Source: Pseudomonas tumuqii
Lineage (GTDB): Bacteria; Pseudomonadota; Gammaproteobacteria; Pseudomonadales; Pseudomonadaceae
Assembly (NCBI RefSeq): GCF_013184545.1
Contig: NZ_JAAOJA010000013.1
Location: 1 to 64,000 of the forward strand
Reading direction: 5' to 3'
DNA length: 64,000 bases
A model generated the notes under the pieces. That model worked only from the letters and a program-made list of their open reading frames with translations, did not search any database and was not told the DNA's origin. This document shows positions 44,697 through 55,362 of the stretch, in pieces. Each line of letters opens with the position of its first letter. Positions within the stretch are counted from its first letter, which is position 1. The position numbers were made by a program, and so were the translations under genes.

Positions 44697-45464
44697 ATGG
44701 AAGTAGGGCAGGTGCGCCAGCGCCGTTTGTCGGACGATATCGTCGTTCAGCTGGAAACCATGATCCTGGAAGGCACGTTGCGGGCGGGTGAGCGGCTGCC
44801 GGCCGAACGTGCGCTGGCCGAACGCTTCGGCGTGTCGCGCCCGTCATTGCGTGAGGCGATTCAGAAACTGGCGGCCAAGGGCCTGTTGGTCAGTCGTCAG
44901 GGCGGCGGCAACTATGTTGCCGAATCGCTCGGTTCCACCTTCAGCGATCCGTTGTTGCAGCTGCTGGAGAGCAACCCGGAAGCTCAGCGCGATCTGCTGG
45001 AGTTTCGCCACACCCTGGAAGGTTCTTGCGCGTTCTATGCGGCGCAGCGCGCCACCGAACTGGATCGCCAGCGCCTGAGTGAGGCCTTTGCCGCGCTGCA
45101 GGACTGTTACAGCCGCAGCGGCAAAGTGACCCGCGCCGAAGAGGGGGCGGCCGATGCGAGCTTTCACCTGGCCATTGCCGAAGCCAGTCATAACGCCGTG
45201 TTGCTGCACACCATTCGCGGGTTGTTCGACCTGCTCAAGCGCAACGTGGTGACCAATATCGGCGGCATGTACGCCCAGCGCGACGAGACCCGCGACATGC
45301 TGATCGATCAGCATAGGGCGCTTTATCAGGCGATCATCGAGGGTCGCGCCGAAGACGCGCGACAGTTGTCCAACCGGCATATCGACTATGTGCAGGAAGT
45401 GCTCGCCGAAGTGCAGCAGCAAGCTCAGCGCGTGGCGCGGGCGCAGCGGCGTCAGGGGCATTGA
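44697..45464 (+). CDS. lldR: GntR-family regulator of lactate utilisation
   Basis: A 255-residue FadR-type GntR regulator. The winged helix spans LSDDIVVQLETMILEG through LPAERALAERFGVSRPSLRE and KGLLVSRQGGG; the C-terminal FCD domain has FHLAIAEASHNAVL with metal-binding His residues. ATG 44697 with GAGG nine bases upstream is preferred to a GTG at 44649. It is divergent from lldP, the usual arrangement for repression relieved by lactate. Confidence 0.9.
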   Translation: MEVGQVRQRRLSDDIVVQLETMILEGTLRAGERLPAERALAERFGVSRPSLREAIQKLAAKGLLVSRQGGGNYVAESLGSTFSDPLLQLLESNPEAQRDLLEFRHTLEGSCAFYAAQRATELDRQRLSEAFAALQDCYSRSGKVTRAEEGAADASFHLAIAEASHNAVLLHTIRGLFDLLKRNVVTNIGGMYAQRDETRDMLIDQHRALYQAIIEGRAEDARQLSNRHIDYVQEVLAEVQQQAQRVARAQRRQGH

Positions 45465-45498
45465 TAAGCCGCAAGCCAAAGTTTCAGGTTGCCGGGCA

Positions 45499-45526
45499 AA
45501 GCACCAAAAGCGCTTGCTTGGTGCTT
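45499..45526. terminator. Hairpin between lldR and smpB
   Basis: AAGCACCAA and TTGGTGCTT form a perfect nine-base stem with a ten-base loop between two convergent genes. No strong T-run follows on either strand, so it is a modest terminator candidate. Confidence 0.4.
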
Positions 45527-45550
45527 GCAGCTTAAAGCTTGCCGCTGCTT

Positions 45551-46033
45551 TTAATCGTCCTTGCCCTTGCTGCGCATGGCGCGTTGCACTTCACGGTCGG
45601 CGTCACGCTCTTTTTCGGTGTGGCGCTTGTCGAAGTCCTTCTTGCCCTTGGCCAGGGCAATCTCGCATTTGATCAAATGCGCCTTCCAGTAAACCGACAA
45701 GGCTACGCAGGTGTAGCCTTTCTGCTGCACGGCGCCGAACAGCTTTTCCAGCTCGCGCTTGTTCAGCAGCAGCTTGCGCGTGCGGATCGGGTCGGCAATC
45801 ACGTGGGTGCTGGCGGTCTTCAGTGGGGTGATGTGGCAGCCCATCAACCAGGCCTCGTCGTCTTTCAGCAATACATAGCTGTCGACCAACTGGGCCTTGC
45901 CGGCGCGCAAGCTTTTCACTTCCCAGCCGGCCAGGACCAGGCCCGCCTCGAATCTGGATTCGACGAAATAGTCGTGCATCGCCTTTTTGTTCTGGGCGAT
46001 GGTGCCTTGAGGGTGTTTCTTTTGTTTAGCCAT
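45551..46033 (-). CDS. smpB: SsrA-binding protein SmpB
   Basis: A 160-residue protein, normal SmpB length. It has IAQNKKAMHDYFVESRFEAG, GWEVKSLRAGKAQL and the basic C-terminal tail (KKDFDKRHTEKERD). It binds tmRNA and is required for trans-translation. ATG 46033 is preferred to longer frames because it gives the conserved N-terminus MAKQKKHPQGT. Confidence 0.95.
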   Translation of the reverse strand: MAKQKKHPQGTIAQNKKAMHDYFVESRFEAGLVLAGWEVKSLRAGKAQLVDSYVLLKDDEAWLMGCHITPLKTASTHVIADPIRTRKLLLNKRELEKLFGAVQQKGYTCVALSVYWKAHLIKCEIALAKGKKDFDKRHTEKERDADREVQRAMRSKGKDD

Positions 46034-46142
46034 AGGGCGCGCATTATAGGGAGTCGTTGGCCTGCTGGCGACAACCTGATCTTGAGAGAGCTGAGCTAAA
46101 CCCGGACAATGCGCGTCTTTTGCACATATCTCGGGCGTATTC

Positions 46143-47546
46143 ATGGTGAGTGACAAGGTTTCGATCCACGGCGCCTGGGCCAGTCGCTGGGTGTTTATCC
46201 TGGCGGCAACCGGTTCCGCAGTGGGTCTGGGCAATATCTGGAAGTTTCCCTACATGGCCGGCATATATGGCGGCGGGGCCTTTGTCCTCATGTACCTGGT
46301 GTGCATTTTCCTGGTCGGCTTGCCGATCATGCTGGCCGAAACCCTGATCGGACGCCGCGGCCGGCAGAGTCCGGTGAATACGCTGGGGGCGCTGGCGCTG
46401 GAGTCTGGAGCCTCGCCAAGGTGGTCGTGGGCCGCGCTGATGGGCATGGTCGCCGCGCTGCTGATCCTGTCCTTTTACAGTGTCATCGCCGGCTGGTCGC
46501 TGGACTACATAGTCGCCATGGGCGGCGGCCAATTCGCAGGCATCAGTGCCGACGGGGCGGGCGCTGCGTTCGGTGCGCTGACGGCCGATCCCTGGCGTCT
46601 GCTCCTGTGGCACACGCTGTTCATGCTGTTGACCGGCTTCGTCATCGCCCGTGGTGTTGTGGCAGGCCTGGAGCGCAGTTTGCGCATCATGATGCCGCTG
46701 CTATTCATTCTGCTGCTGGTGTTGCTGGGTTACAGCATGACCACCGGGCACTTTATGCAGGGCTTTCACTTCCTTTTCGATTTCCAGCCCGACAGGTTGC
46801 TCGATGGCGTGCTGGCGGCCATGGGGCATGCCTTCTTCACCCTCAGCGTCGGCGTCGGTTCGATCATGGTCTATGGCGCCTATATGCCCAAGCGCGCCTC
46901 GATCGGCAGCACTGTGTTGGCCGTTGGCATTCTCGACACCCTGGTGGCGCTGACCGCCGGACTGGCGCTGTTTCCTATCGTGTTTGCCGCCGGTATGCAG
47001 CCGGGCGCCGGGCCCGGGCTGATGTTCGTCACCCTGCCGGTGGCCTTCGGCAACATTGCGTTCGGTCAGCTCATGGGTACGCTGTTTTTCGTCCTGGTGC
47101 TGATCGCTGCCTGGACCTCGTCGATCTCGATGCTGGAGCCGGCAGTCGCTTATCTGGTCGAGCGTACCCAGCGCGGCAGGACGTTGGTTACCAGCGTATT
47201 GGTGCTGTTGTGCTGGCTGGTGGGCATGGGTACGGTGTTGTCGTTCAATGTCGGCGCCGAGGCCAAGTTCTTCGTCTTCGCTGCCGATGGGTTTCACCTG
47301 TTCCAGTGGGGCGCCGAAGGTGGGCGAAATTTCTTCGACAGCATCGACTACCTGACCAGTCGCATTCTCCTGCCGGCGGGAGGTCTGGCCTTCGTGCTGT
47401 TCGCCGGTTGGGTGCTCAAGCGCGAAGCCGTGCGCGAGGAGCTGGCGATCGACAATCCGCTGTTGTTCGGCTTGGTCTACTGGTTGATTCGTGTGGTGGC
47501 GCCATTAGGCATATTGATCGTGTTTGTTGCAGAGTTGACGAAATGA
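46143..47546 (+). CDS. Sodium-dependent transporter of the NSS family
   Basis: A 467-residue membrane protein with about 11 helices. The first helix contains FILAATGSAVGLGNIWKFPY, the NSS signature including the sodium-binding GNxWRF-like motif. Members import amino acids or other amines with sodium. Substrate unknown. It is divergent from smpB and precedes ratA by 34 bases. Confidence 0.9.
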   Translation: MVSDKVSIHGAWASRWVFILAATGSAVGLGNIWKFPYMAGIYGGGAFVLMYLVCIFLVGLPIMLAETLIGRRGRQSPVNTLGALALESGASPRWSWAALMGMVAALLILSFYSVIAGWSLDYIVAMGGGQFAGISADGAGAAFGALTADPWRLLLWHTLFMLLTGFVIARGVVAGLERSLRIMMPLLFILLLVLLGYSMTTGHFMQGFHFLFDFQPDRLLDGVLAAMGHAFFTLSVGVGSIMVYGAYMPKRASIGSTVLAVGILDTLVALTAGLALFPIVFAAGMQPGAGPGLMFVTLPVAFGNIAFGQLMGTLFFVLVLIAAWTSSISMLEPAVAYLVERTQRGRTLVTSVLVLLCWLVGMGTVLSFNVGAEAKFFVFAADGFHLFQWGAEGGRNFFDSIDYLTSRILLPAGGLAFVLFAGWVLKREAVREELAIDNPLLFGLVYWLIRVVAPLGILIVFVAELTK

Positions 47547-47580
47547 GTACAGTCACCCTATTGAATGAAGTTGCAGGCTC

Positions 47581-48015
47581 ATGAGTACCCATATTCAGCG
47601 CTCGGCGTTGCTGCCATACCCGGCCCCGGCCCTGTTCGAACTGGTCAATGACGTGGCGCGTTACCCGGAGTTCCTGCCCTGGTGTTCGGCCAGTGAGGTT
47701 CTGGATGTCAGCCAAACCCATATGCGGGCCAGTCTGGCCGTGGCCAAGGGCGGGGTTAGCCAGCGCTTCATTACCCGTAATGCGCTGGTCTGGGGGCAGT
47801 CGATCGAGCTGACCCTGGAGGAGGGGCCGTTCAGTCAGCTGCATGGCCGGTGGGTGTTCAAGGCGTTGGGCGACAAGGCCTGCAAGATCAGTCTGGATCT
47901 GACCTTCGACTATGCCGGCCCTCTGGTGCGGGTCACGCTTGGGCCGTTGTTCAATCAGGCGGCCAACACGCTGGTGGATGCATTCTGTCAAAGGGCGAAG
48001 CAGCTATATGGATAA
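47581..48015 (+). CDS. ratA: RatA/COQ10-like START-domain protein
   Basis: A 144-residue SRPBCC-fold protein with the family motifs ALFELVNDVARYPEFLPWC and HGRWVFKALGDKACKISLDL, ending ANTLVDAFCQRAKQLYG. Relatives bind ubiquinone (COQ10) or, in E. coli, inhibit 70S ribosome assembly (RatA). It overlaps the next gene by eight bases, forming the conserved ratA-ratB pair. Confidence 0.9.
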   Translation: MSTHIQRSALLPYPAPALFELVNDVARYPEFLPWCSASEVLDVSQTHMRASLAVAKGGVSQRFITRNALVWGQSIELTLEEGPFSQLHGRWVFKALGDKACKISLDLTFDYAGPLVRVTLGPLFNQAANTLVDAFCQRAKQLYG

Positions 48016-48328
48016 CCGGATGATCGTGGTCGAAGTGGTCTATGCCTTGGCGGATAAGCAGAAGCTGCTGCGCCTGAGCCTGCCTTACGGTACTACGATG
48101 CGCCAGGCGGTCGAGCAGTCAGGCATGCAGGTGCATTTCCCCGGGCTGGATCTGGCGAATAGCCCGCTGGGGATCTTCGGCAAGGCGGTTGCCAAGCCGC
48201 AGGAGCGGGTGCTGGAGGATGGCGAGCGGGTGGAGATCTATCGGCCGCTGATCGCCGATCCGAAGGAGGTGCGCAAACAGCGTGCGGCCAAGGCGGCGAA
48301 AGCCAAGGCCGACGAGGAAGGCGTTTGA
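48008..48328 (+). CDS. RnfH/RatB-family ubiquitin-like protein
   Basis: A 106-residue protein with the RnfH signature IVVEVVYALADKQKLL, GTTMRQAVEQSG, GIFGK and RVEIYRPLIADPKEVRK, with a Lys/Ala-rich tail. The ubiquitin-like fold has no firmly known role. ATG 48020 is a possible later start. Confidence 0.85.
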   Translation: MDNRMIVVEVVYALADKQKLLRLSLPYGTTMRQAVEQSGMQVHFPGLDLANSPLGIFGKAVAKPQERVLEDGERVEIYRPLIADPKEVRKQRAAKAAKAKADEEGV

Positions 48329-48346
48329 CGTTAAGTCGGCGCGCAT

Positions 48347-48375
48347 AAAAAAGCCCGGAAATCTCCGGGCTTTTT
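48347..48375. terminator. Bidirectional terminator between ratB and bamE
   Basis: AGCCCGGA (48352-48359) and TCCGGGCT (48364-48371) form a stem with a four-base loop, flanked by A-run and T-run, so it works for both convergent genes. Confidence 0.9.
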
Positions 48376-48387
48376 GTGTCTGCCTGA

Positions 48388-48909
48388 TTACTGCGGCGAG
48401 CTCTCCAGCGGTTCCGGCGTCGGTACCGGCACGCTCTGCACATCGTCCACCTCGTGCTGGATCTGTTCGAGCAGGGAGCCTGGCGCTGGCTTCTCTTCGG
48501 TTTGCGGTTGCACAGTGGTTGGCGGCGCCGTCACGCTGGCGCCATCCTGGCCAAGGATCGCCTCATCGCGGCTGACGCCTGGCATGAAGTCGCCCGACAG
48601 GCCAGCCAATTGATCATTGCCATTGAAGATCACGCTGACGCGTTCTTGCAGGCGTTTACCACCACCTGGCTGAATGCTGTACAGGTAGTCCCAGCGGTTG
48701 GCATGGAAGGTGTCGGTCAGCAGCGGGTTGCCCATGATAAACCGCACTTGACTGCGGGTCATTCCGGGGCGCAACTGATCTATCATGTCTTGTGTAACGA
48801 CATTGCCCTGTTGAACGTCGATTTTATAAACCCCGGGGAACGAACAACCGGCGAGCGCGAGGAGTCCCACGAAGGTGAGACTGGTCAGCAGGAACTTGGT
48901 TTTTTGCAT
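48388..48909 (-). CDS. bamE: Outer membrane protein assembly lipoprotein BamE (OmlA)
   Basis: A 173-residue lipoprotein. Signal peptide with lipobox LAGC (Cys about 22), then the SmpA/OmlA fold: VVTQDMIDQLRPGMTRSQVR and MGNPLLTDTFHANRWDYLY. The C-terminal extension is rich in Pro, Gln and Glu. It is part of the BAM complex. ATG 48909 gives the correct signal peptide. It is divergent from fur, as in other Pseudomonas. Confidence 0.95.
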   Translation of the reverse strand: MQKTKFLLTSLTFVGLLALAGCSFPGVYKIDVQQGNVVTQDMIDQLRPGMTRSQVRFIMGNPLLTDTFHANRWDYLYSIQPGGGKRLQERVSVIFNGNDQLAGLSGDFMPGVSRDEAILGQDGASVTAPPTTVQPQTEEKPAPGSLLEQIQHEVDDVQSVPVPTPEPLESSPQ

Positions 48910-49006
48910 CGGCGGGTGACTTCCACTATCTTGGCTGGGCAACGTAAACCCCGATCATACCCGCAATAAAGGAAGCTGCGAAGCCGCTTCCGCGAGAAAG
49001 CAGACC

Positions 49007-49411
49007 ATGGTTGAAAATAGCGAACTACGCAAAGCTGGCCTGAAAGTGACCCTGCCGCGGGTCAAAATTCTGCAGATGCTCGATTCCGCCGAACAGCGTC
49101 ACATGAGTGCAGAGGATGTTTACAAGGCCCTGATGGAGGCGGGCGAAGACGTCGGTCTGGCTACCGTGTACCGCGTGCTGACCCAGTTCGAGGCGGCGGG
49201 GTTGGTAGTGCGGCATAACTTCGATGGTGGTCATGCCGTGTTCGAGTTGGCCGATGGCGGTCATCACGACCACATGGTCTGTGTCGATTCGGGTGAGGTG
49301 ATCGAGTTCTACGATCCTGAAATCGAGAAGCGGCAGAGAGAGATCGTGCGCGAGCACGGCTTCGAGATGGTCGATCACAACCTGGTGCTCTACGTGCGCA
49401 AAAAGAAGTAA
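49007..49411 (+). CDS. fur: Ferric uptake regulator Fur
   Basis: A 134-residue iron-dependent repressor. The winged helix contains LATVYRVLTQFEAAGLV and the metal site HHDHMVC. As in other Pseudomonas the C-terminal CxxC pairs of enterobacterial Fur are missing. The start MVENSELRKAGLKVTLPRVK is standard. Confidence 0.97.
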   Translation: MVENSELRKAGLKVTLPRVKILQMLDSAEQRHMSAEDVYKALMEAGEDVGLATVYRVLTQFEAAGLVVRHNFDGGHAVFELADGGHHDHMVCVDSGEVIEFYDPEIEKRQREIVREHGFEMVDHNLVLYVRKKK

Positions 49412-49430
49412 GCGCGCAAGTGCGTCATGC

Positions 49431-49458
49431 ACAAAGGCGACCCTCGGGTCGCCTTTGT
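49431..49458. terminator. Terminator between fur and recN
   Basis: ACAAAGGCGACCC (49431-49443) pairs perfectly with its complement (49446-49458) around a two-base loop, followed by TGTTTC. It lies between convergent genes. Confidence 0.85.
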
Positions 49459-49546
49459 TGTTTCAGTCATCGGTCAGCGGTTGTAAAAATATCGAGCACG
49501 CTCGTGGCAAGGCGCCTGGGGCGGTCGCAGCAGGCGGCTCACCCTC

Positions 49547-51220
49547 TCAGGCCTGGGCGCTGCCGACCATCTGCCGGGCATGGGCCAGGGACTCTTCGGT
49601 CAGGTCGACGCCGCCCAGCATGCGGGCGATTTCCTCGACCCGCTGGTTGCTATCCAGCTTGCTCACGGCTGTGCGGGTGGCATCGCTGCCGCGCACCTTG
49701 TGCACGAACAGGTGCTGATGGCCCTGAGCGGCCACTTGTGGCAGGTGAGTGACGGTCAGTACCTGGCCGCGTTCGCCGAGACGGCGCAGCAGTTGCCCGA
49801 CCACTTCGGCGGTAGGGCCGCCAATGCCGACGTCGACTTCGTCGAACACCAGGGTCGGCACCCGAGAGGTTTGCGCGGTGATCACCTGGATCGCCAGGCT
49901 GATGCGTGACAACTCGCCGCCGGAGGCGACTTTGGCCAGGGTCTTGAGCGGTTGGCCGGGGTTGGCGCTGACCAGGAATTCCAGCTGTTCGAGACCGTTT
50001 GGCTGTGGTTCGCTGCTGTTGTTAGCACTCAGCGTGATGCTGAAACGCCCTCCCGGCATGCCCAGGTTCTGCATTTCCAGTTCTACCGCTGTGGCCAGTT
50101 CGCTGGCTGCGCGGTGGCGCATGGCGCTGAGCTCGCCGGCCTTTTCCTGGTAGTGACGCTCAAAGGCGGCCAGTTCATCGTTCAGGCGTTCGGCCGCCTG
50201 GTCGTCGGCGTTGAGGCTTTCCAGCTCTTCGAACAGTTGCTGCTGCATGGCAATCAGCTCGCCGGGCTGAATCCGGTGCTTGCGTGCCAGGGTATAGATA
50301 GCGTCCAGGCGCTCTTCCATCTGCTGCAGGCGCTCGGGGTCGGCGTCGAAATGGTCGAGAAAACGATTGAGTTCGCCGACGGCTTCCTCCACCTGGATCT
50401 GGGCGCTGGCCAGCAGGTTGGTCGCCTCGCTCAAGGCGCTCGGCTGACCCTGGAAGGCGCCCAGGCGGTTGAGGCTGCCGGTCAGGGCCGAGAGCACATT
50501 GCCGGCGTCATTCTCGCTGCATTGCTCGATCACCAGGCGGCAGGCGCTGAGCAGGCTTTCGGCATTGGTCAGGTTCTTGTGTTCCTGCTCCAGTTGTTCC
50601 AGTTCGTTTTCACCCAGGGCCAGGCTGTCCAGCTCTTCCAACTGATAGCTGAGCAGCTGATGGCGGGAACGTTGCTCGTCGCCGAGGCTGGACAGGCGCT
50701 GCAGCTCGCTTCTGGTCTGTTTCCAGCGTTGTGCCGCCAGTTGCACCTGGCGCGCCAGTTCCTGGCTGCCGGCGTATTCGTCGAGCAGGCGGCGGTGGGT
50801 TTCGGCCTTGAGCAGGGACTGGTGTTCGTGCTGACTGTGGATATCGATCAGCAGCTCGCCGAGGGCCTTGAGGTCGCCCTGGGGGCAGGGCGAGCCATTG
50901 ATATAGCCGCGTGAGCGGCCTTCGGCGGTGATCACCCGACGGAGGATGCACGGGCCGTCGTGGTCCAAGTCGCGTTCAGCCAGCCAGGTGCGGGCTTCGG
51001 GGATGTCGCCAAGGTCGAAGCTGGCCAGGATGTCCGCCTTGTCGGCACCGGGACGGACCACGCCACTGTCGGCGCGATCGCCGAGGCACAGGCCGAGGGC
51101 GTCGAGCATGATCGATTTGCCGGCGCCGGTTTCGCCGCTGATGACGCTCATGCCGCTGTCCAGCTCCAGGTCGAGGTGTTCAACGATGGCGTAGTTGTGT
51201 ACGGACAGGTGCACCAGCAT
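49547..51220 (-). CDS. recN: DNA repair protein RecN
   Basis: A 557-residue SMC-like ATPase. Walker A GETGAGKS is near the N-terminus (residues 30-37), a long coiled coil lies in the middle, and the C-terminal part has the ABC signature LSRISLAIQVI and VFDEVDVGIGG (Walker B). It acts in double-strand break repair. A LexA-like box lies 24 bases upstream of its ATG. Confidence 0.97.
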   Translation of the reverse strand: MLVHLSVHNYAIVEHLDLELDSGMSVISGETGAGKSIMLDALGLCLGDRADSGVVRPGADKADILASFDLGDIPEARTWLAERDLDHDGPCILRRVITAEGRSRGYINGSPCPQGDLKALGELLIDIHSQHEHQSLLKAETHRRLLDEYAGSQELARQVQLAAQRWKQTRSELQRLSSLGDEQRSRHQLLSYQLEELDSLALGENELEQLEQEHKNLTNAESLLSACRLVIEQCSENDAGNVLSALTGSLNRLGAFQGQPSALSEATNLLASAQIQVEEAVGELNRFLDHFDADPERLQQMEERLDAIYTLARKHRIQPGELIAMQQQLFEELESLNADDQAAERLNDELAAFERHYQEKAGELSAMRHRAASELATAVELEMQNLGMPGGRFSITLSANNSSEPQPNGLEQLEFLVSANPGQPLKTLAKVASGGELSRISLAIQVITAQTSRVPTLVFDEVDVGIGGPTAEVVGQLLRRLGERGQVLTVTHLPQVAAQGHQHLFVHKVRGSDATRTAVSKLDSNQRVEEIARMLGGVDLTEESLAHARQMVGSAQA

Positions 51221-51243
51221 GGTGAGGTCTCCAGATCTTTGGT

Positions 51244-51259
51244 GTGTATATTTATACAG
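51244..51259 (-). promoter_or_regulatory. LexA (SOS) box of recN
   Basis: On the minus strand CTGT-N8-ACAC differs by one base from the consensus CTGT-N8-ACAG; the spacer is A/T only. It is placed as expected upstream of the SOS gene recN. Confidence 0.75.
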
Positions 51260-51293
51260 TGTTTATTTCTCGGCTGGCAATCCTTGTGCGGCC

Positions 51294-51319
51294 CTTGAAG
51301 CTGCGGAATTTGTCCCCAT
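51294..51319 (+). promoter_or_regulatory. Heat-shock (sigma-32) promoter of grpE-dnaK-dnaJ
   Basis: CTTGAA (51294-51299) and CCCCAT (51314-51319, followed by AT) are spaced by 14 bases, a consensus sigma-32 promoter. The grpE ATG lies 54 bases further on, behind GAGGAGA. Confidence 0.9.
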
Positions 51320-51373
51320 ATAGGCGGCAGAGCGCGAGTTTAGGCTTGCGTCGAATTTTTAGAGGAGATACGC

Positions 51374-51943
51374 ATGGCTGACGAACAGACCCGCGACAAC
51401 CAGCTGCCAGAGGTTGCTCCTGGTGCCGAAATGGAAGCGAGCGAGCAGCTGGACGCTCGCATCCAGGTACTGGAGGAAGAGCTGGCTGCCGCTCAGGATC
51501 AGGCGCTGCGCATGGCGGCTGACCTGCAGAACGTGCGTCGTCGCGCCGAGCAGGATGTTGAGAAGGCGCACAAGTTCGCCCTGGAAAAATTCGCCACTGA
51601 CCTGCTGCCGGTCGTCGACAGCCTGGAGCGCGGTCTCGAGCTGTCGAATCCGGACGATGTGTCGATCAAGGCGGTGCGCGAGGGGCTGGAGCTGACCCTC
51701 AAGCTGTTCCAGGACACCCTCAGGCGCTATCAGCTAGAGGCGATCGACCCGCAGGGCGAGCCCTTCAATCCGGAGCATCACCAGGCCATGGCCATGCAGG
51801 ACAGCGCCAATCTGGAGCCGAACAGCGTGCTCAAGGTGTTTCAGAAGGGTTATCTGCTCAACGGTCGCCTGTTGCGTCCGGCGATGGTGGTGGTCAGCAA
51901 GGCGCCGACCGAAGCTCCGCCGTCCATCGATGAGCAGGCTTGA
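51374..51943 (+). CDS. grpE: Nucleotide exchange factor GrpE
   Basis: A 189-residue protein: an acidic N-terminus, a long coiled coil (ARIQVLEEELAAAQDQALRM), and the C-terminal beta domain ending in FQKGYLLNGRLLRPAMVVV. It releases ADP from DnaK. GAGGAGA precedes the ATG. It is the first gene of the heat-shock run. Confidence 0.97.
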   Translation: MADEQTRDNQLPEVAPGAEMEASEQLDARIQVLEEELAAAQDQALRMAADLQNVRRRAEQDVEKAHKFALEKFATDLLPVVDSLERGLELSNPDDVSIKAVREGLELTLKLFQDTLRRYQLEAIDPQGEPFNPEHHQAMAMQDSANLEPNSVLKVFQKGYLLNGRLLRPAMVVVSKAPTEAPPSIDEQA

Positions 51944-52042
51944 AATTCGGCGATCAGCCCCCATTTATGAGTCAAGCGTTTTAGTGCTACCGCGGCTGAC
52001 CAAGCGCAGCGGCGGAAATATCAAAGTTTCGGGAGAATGATG

Positions 52043-53959
<1,917 letters not shown>

Positions 53960-53983
53960 GCACAAACAGGCGCAAGCTTGTGA

Positions 53984-54098
53984 CCCACAGGGATGTGGGA
54001 AATGCAGCGGTTGCCTCACGACCGCTGCCTGCCGCTCCAGGCAGTTGCAGCCCAGGCTGCAGCCGTCATGATCCGTCGCGCGGGAGCTTGCTCCCGCG
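53984..54098. repeat. Cluster of hairpins between dnaK and dnaJ
   Basis: Several stems lie in this gap: CCCACA-GGGA-TGTGGG (53984-53999), GCAGCGG with CCGCTGC, and CGCGGGAGC-TT-GCTCCCGCG (54079-54098). None has a clear T-run. They may attenuate or process the transcript so that dnaJ is made less than dnaK. Confidence 0.6.
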
Positions 54099-54140
54099 TT
54101 GGCGCGTCTGGAGGATATGATTTAAGGGTGTTAAGGACTT

Positions 54141-55274
54141 ATGGCTAAACGTGATTATTACGAGGTGCTGGGTGTCGAGCGCGGCGCCAGCGAAGCGGAG
54201 CTGAAAAAGGCCTACCGGCGCCTGGCGATGAAGCATCACCCGGACCGCAATCCCGACGATAAAGCGTCGGAAGATATGTTCAAGGATGCCAACGAGGCCT
54301 ACGAAGTATTGTCCGATGCCGGCAAGCGCGCGGCCTATGACCAGTATGGGCATGCGGGCGTGGATCCGAGCATGGGCGGCGCGGGTGGCCCCGGCTTCGG
54401 CGGGGCGAATTTCTCCGATATCTTCGGCGATGTGTTCAGCGACTTCTTCGGTGGTGCTGGCGGTCGTGGCGGCCAGCGTGGCGGCGCTCAGCGCGGCAGC
54501 GATTTGCGCTACACCCTGGAGCTGGACCTGGAAGAGGCCGTGCGCGGTACTACGGTCAACATCCGGGTGCCGACCCTGGTCAACTGCAAGGTCTGCGAAG
54601 GCTCCGGCGCGAAGAAGGGCACCTCGCCCGTAACCTGCACCACCTGCGGCGGTATCGGTCAGGTGCGCATGCAGCAGGGCTTCTTCTCGGTGCAGCAGAC
54701 CTGTCCGCGTTGCCATGGCAGCGGCAAGATGATTACCGATCCGTGCGGTTCCTGCCATGGTCATGGCCGGGTGGAAGAGCACAAGACCCTGTCGGTGAAG
54801 GTTCCGCCTGGTGTCGATACCGGCGATCGCATTCGCCTGTCCGGCGAAGGTGAAGCGGGCGCGATGGGTGGTCCGGCGGGCGACCTCTATGTGGTGGTCA
54901 ATGTGCGCGAGCACTCGATCTTTCAGCGTGATGGCAAGCATCTGTACTGCGAGGTGCCGATCAGCTTCGCCGATGCGGCGCTGGGCGGCGAGCTGGAAGT
55001 GCCGACCCTGGATGGCCGGGTCAAGCTGAAAATTCCGGAAGGCACGCAGACCGGCAAGCTGTTCCGCCTGCGCGGTAAAGGCGTGGCGCCGGTGCGCGGC
55101 GGCGGTGCCGGCGACCTGATGTGCCGGGTGGCGGTAGAAACCCCGGTCAGCCTGGATCGGCGTCAGCGCGAACTGCTCGAAGAGTTTCGCAAGACGCTGC
55201 AGGGCGATACCCGTCATTCGCCGAAGGCCAGTGGCTGGTTCGAGGGTGTGAAGCGCTTCTTCGGCGATGTGTGA
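54141..55274 (+). CDS. dnaJ: Chaperone DnaJ (Hsp40)
   Basis: A 377-residue type I J-protein. The HPD motif is at 33-35, a Gly/Phe region follows (about 75-120), then four zinc-finger repeats (CKVCEGSG, CTTCGGIG, CPRCHGSG, CGSCHGHG) and the C-terminal domains. It stimulates DnaK ATPase. Confidence 0.97.
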   Translation: MAKRDYYEVLGVERGASEAELKKAYRRLAMKHHPDRNPDDKASEDMFKDANEAYEVLSDAGKRAAYDQYGHAGVDPSMGGAGGPGFGGANFSDIFGDVFSDFFGGAGGRGGQRGGAQRGSDLRYTLELDLEEAVRGTTVNIRVPTLVNCKVCEGSGAKKGTSPVTCTTCGGIGQVRMQQGFFSVQQTCPRCHGSGKMITDPCGSCHGHGRVEEHKTLSVKVPPGVDTGDRIRLSGEGEAGAMGGPAGDLYVVVNVREHSIFQRDGKHLYCEVPISFADAALGGELEVPTLDGRVKLKIPEGTQTGKLFRLRGKGVAPVRGGGAGDLMCRVAVETPVSLDRRQRELLEEFRKTLQGDTRHSPKASGWFEGVKRFFGDV

Positions 55275-55362
55275 ATAAACAACCGCAGGCGGTAGGCGAC
55301 AAGCTGCAAGAGGGCTTGTGCTCCGGCTTGCGGTTCGAGGCTTATAGCTTGGAGCGGGTGGC

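Noticed and set aside
46301..47584. 427-codon plus-strand frame overlapping the sodium transporter
   Set aside because: The transporter frame has clear family motifs; the other frame is Arg/Ala/Gly-rich and featureless.
53960..54140. A terminator separating dnaK from dnaJ
   Set aside because: Several stems are present but none is followed by a T-run, so the genes are more likely cotranscribed with partial attenuation.
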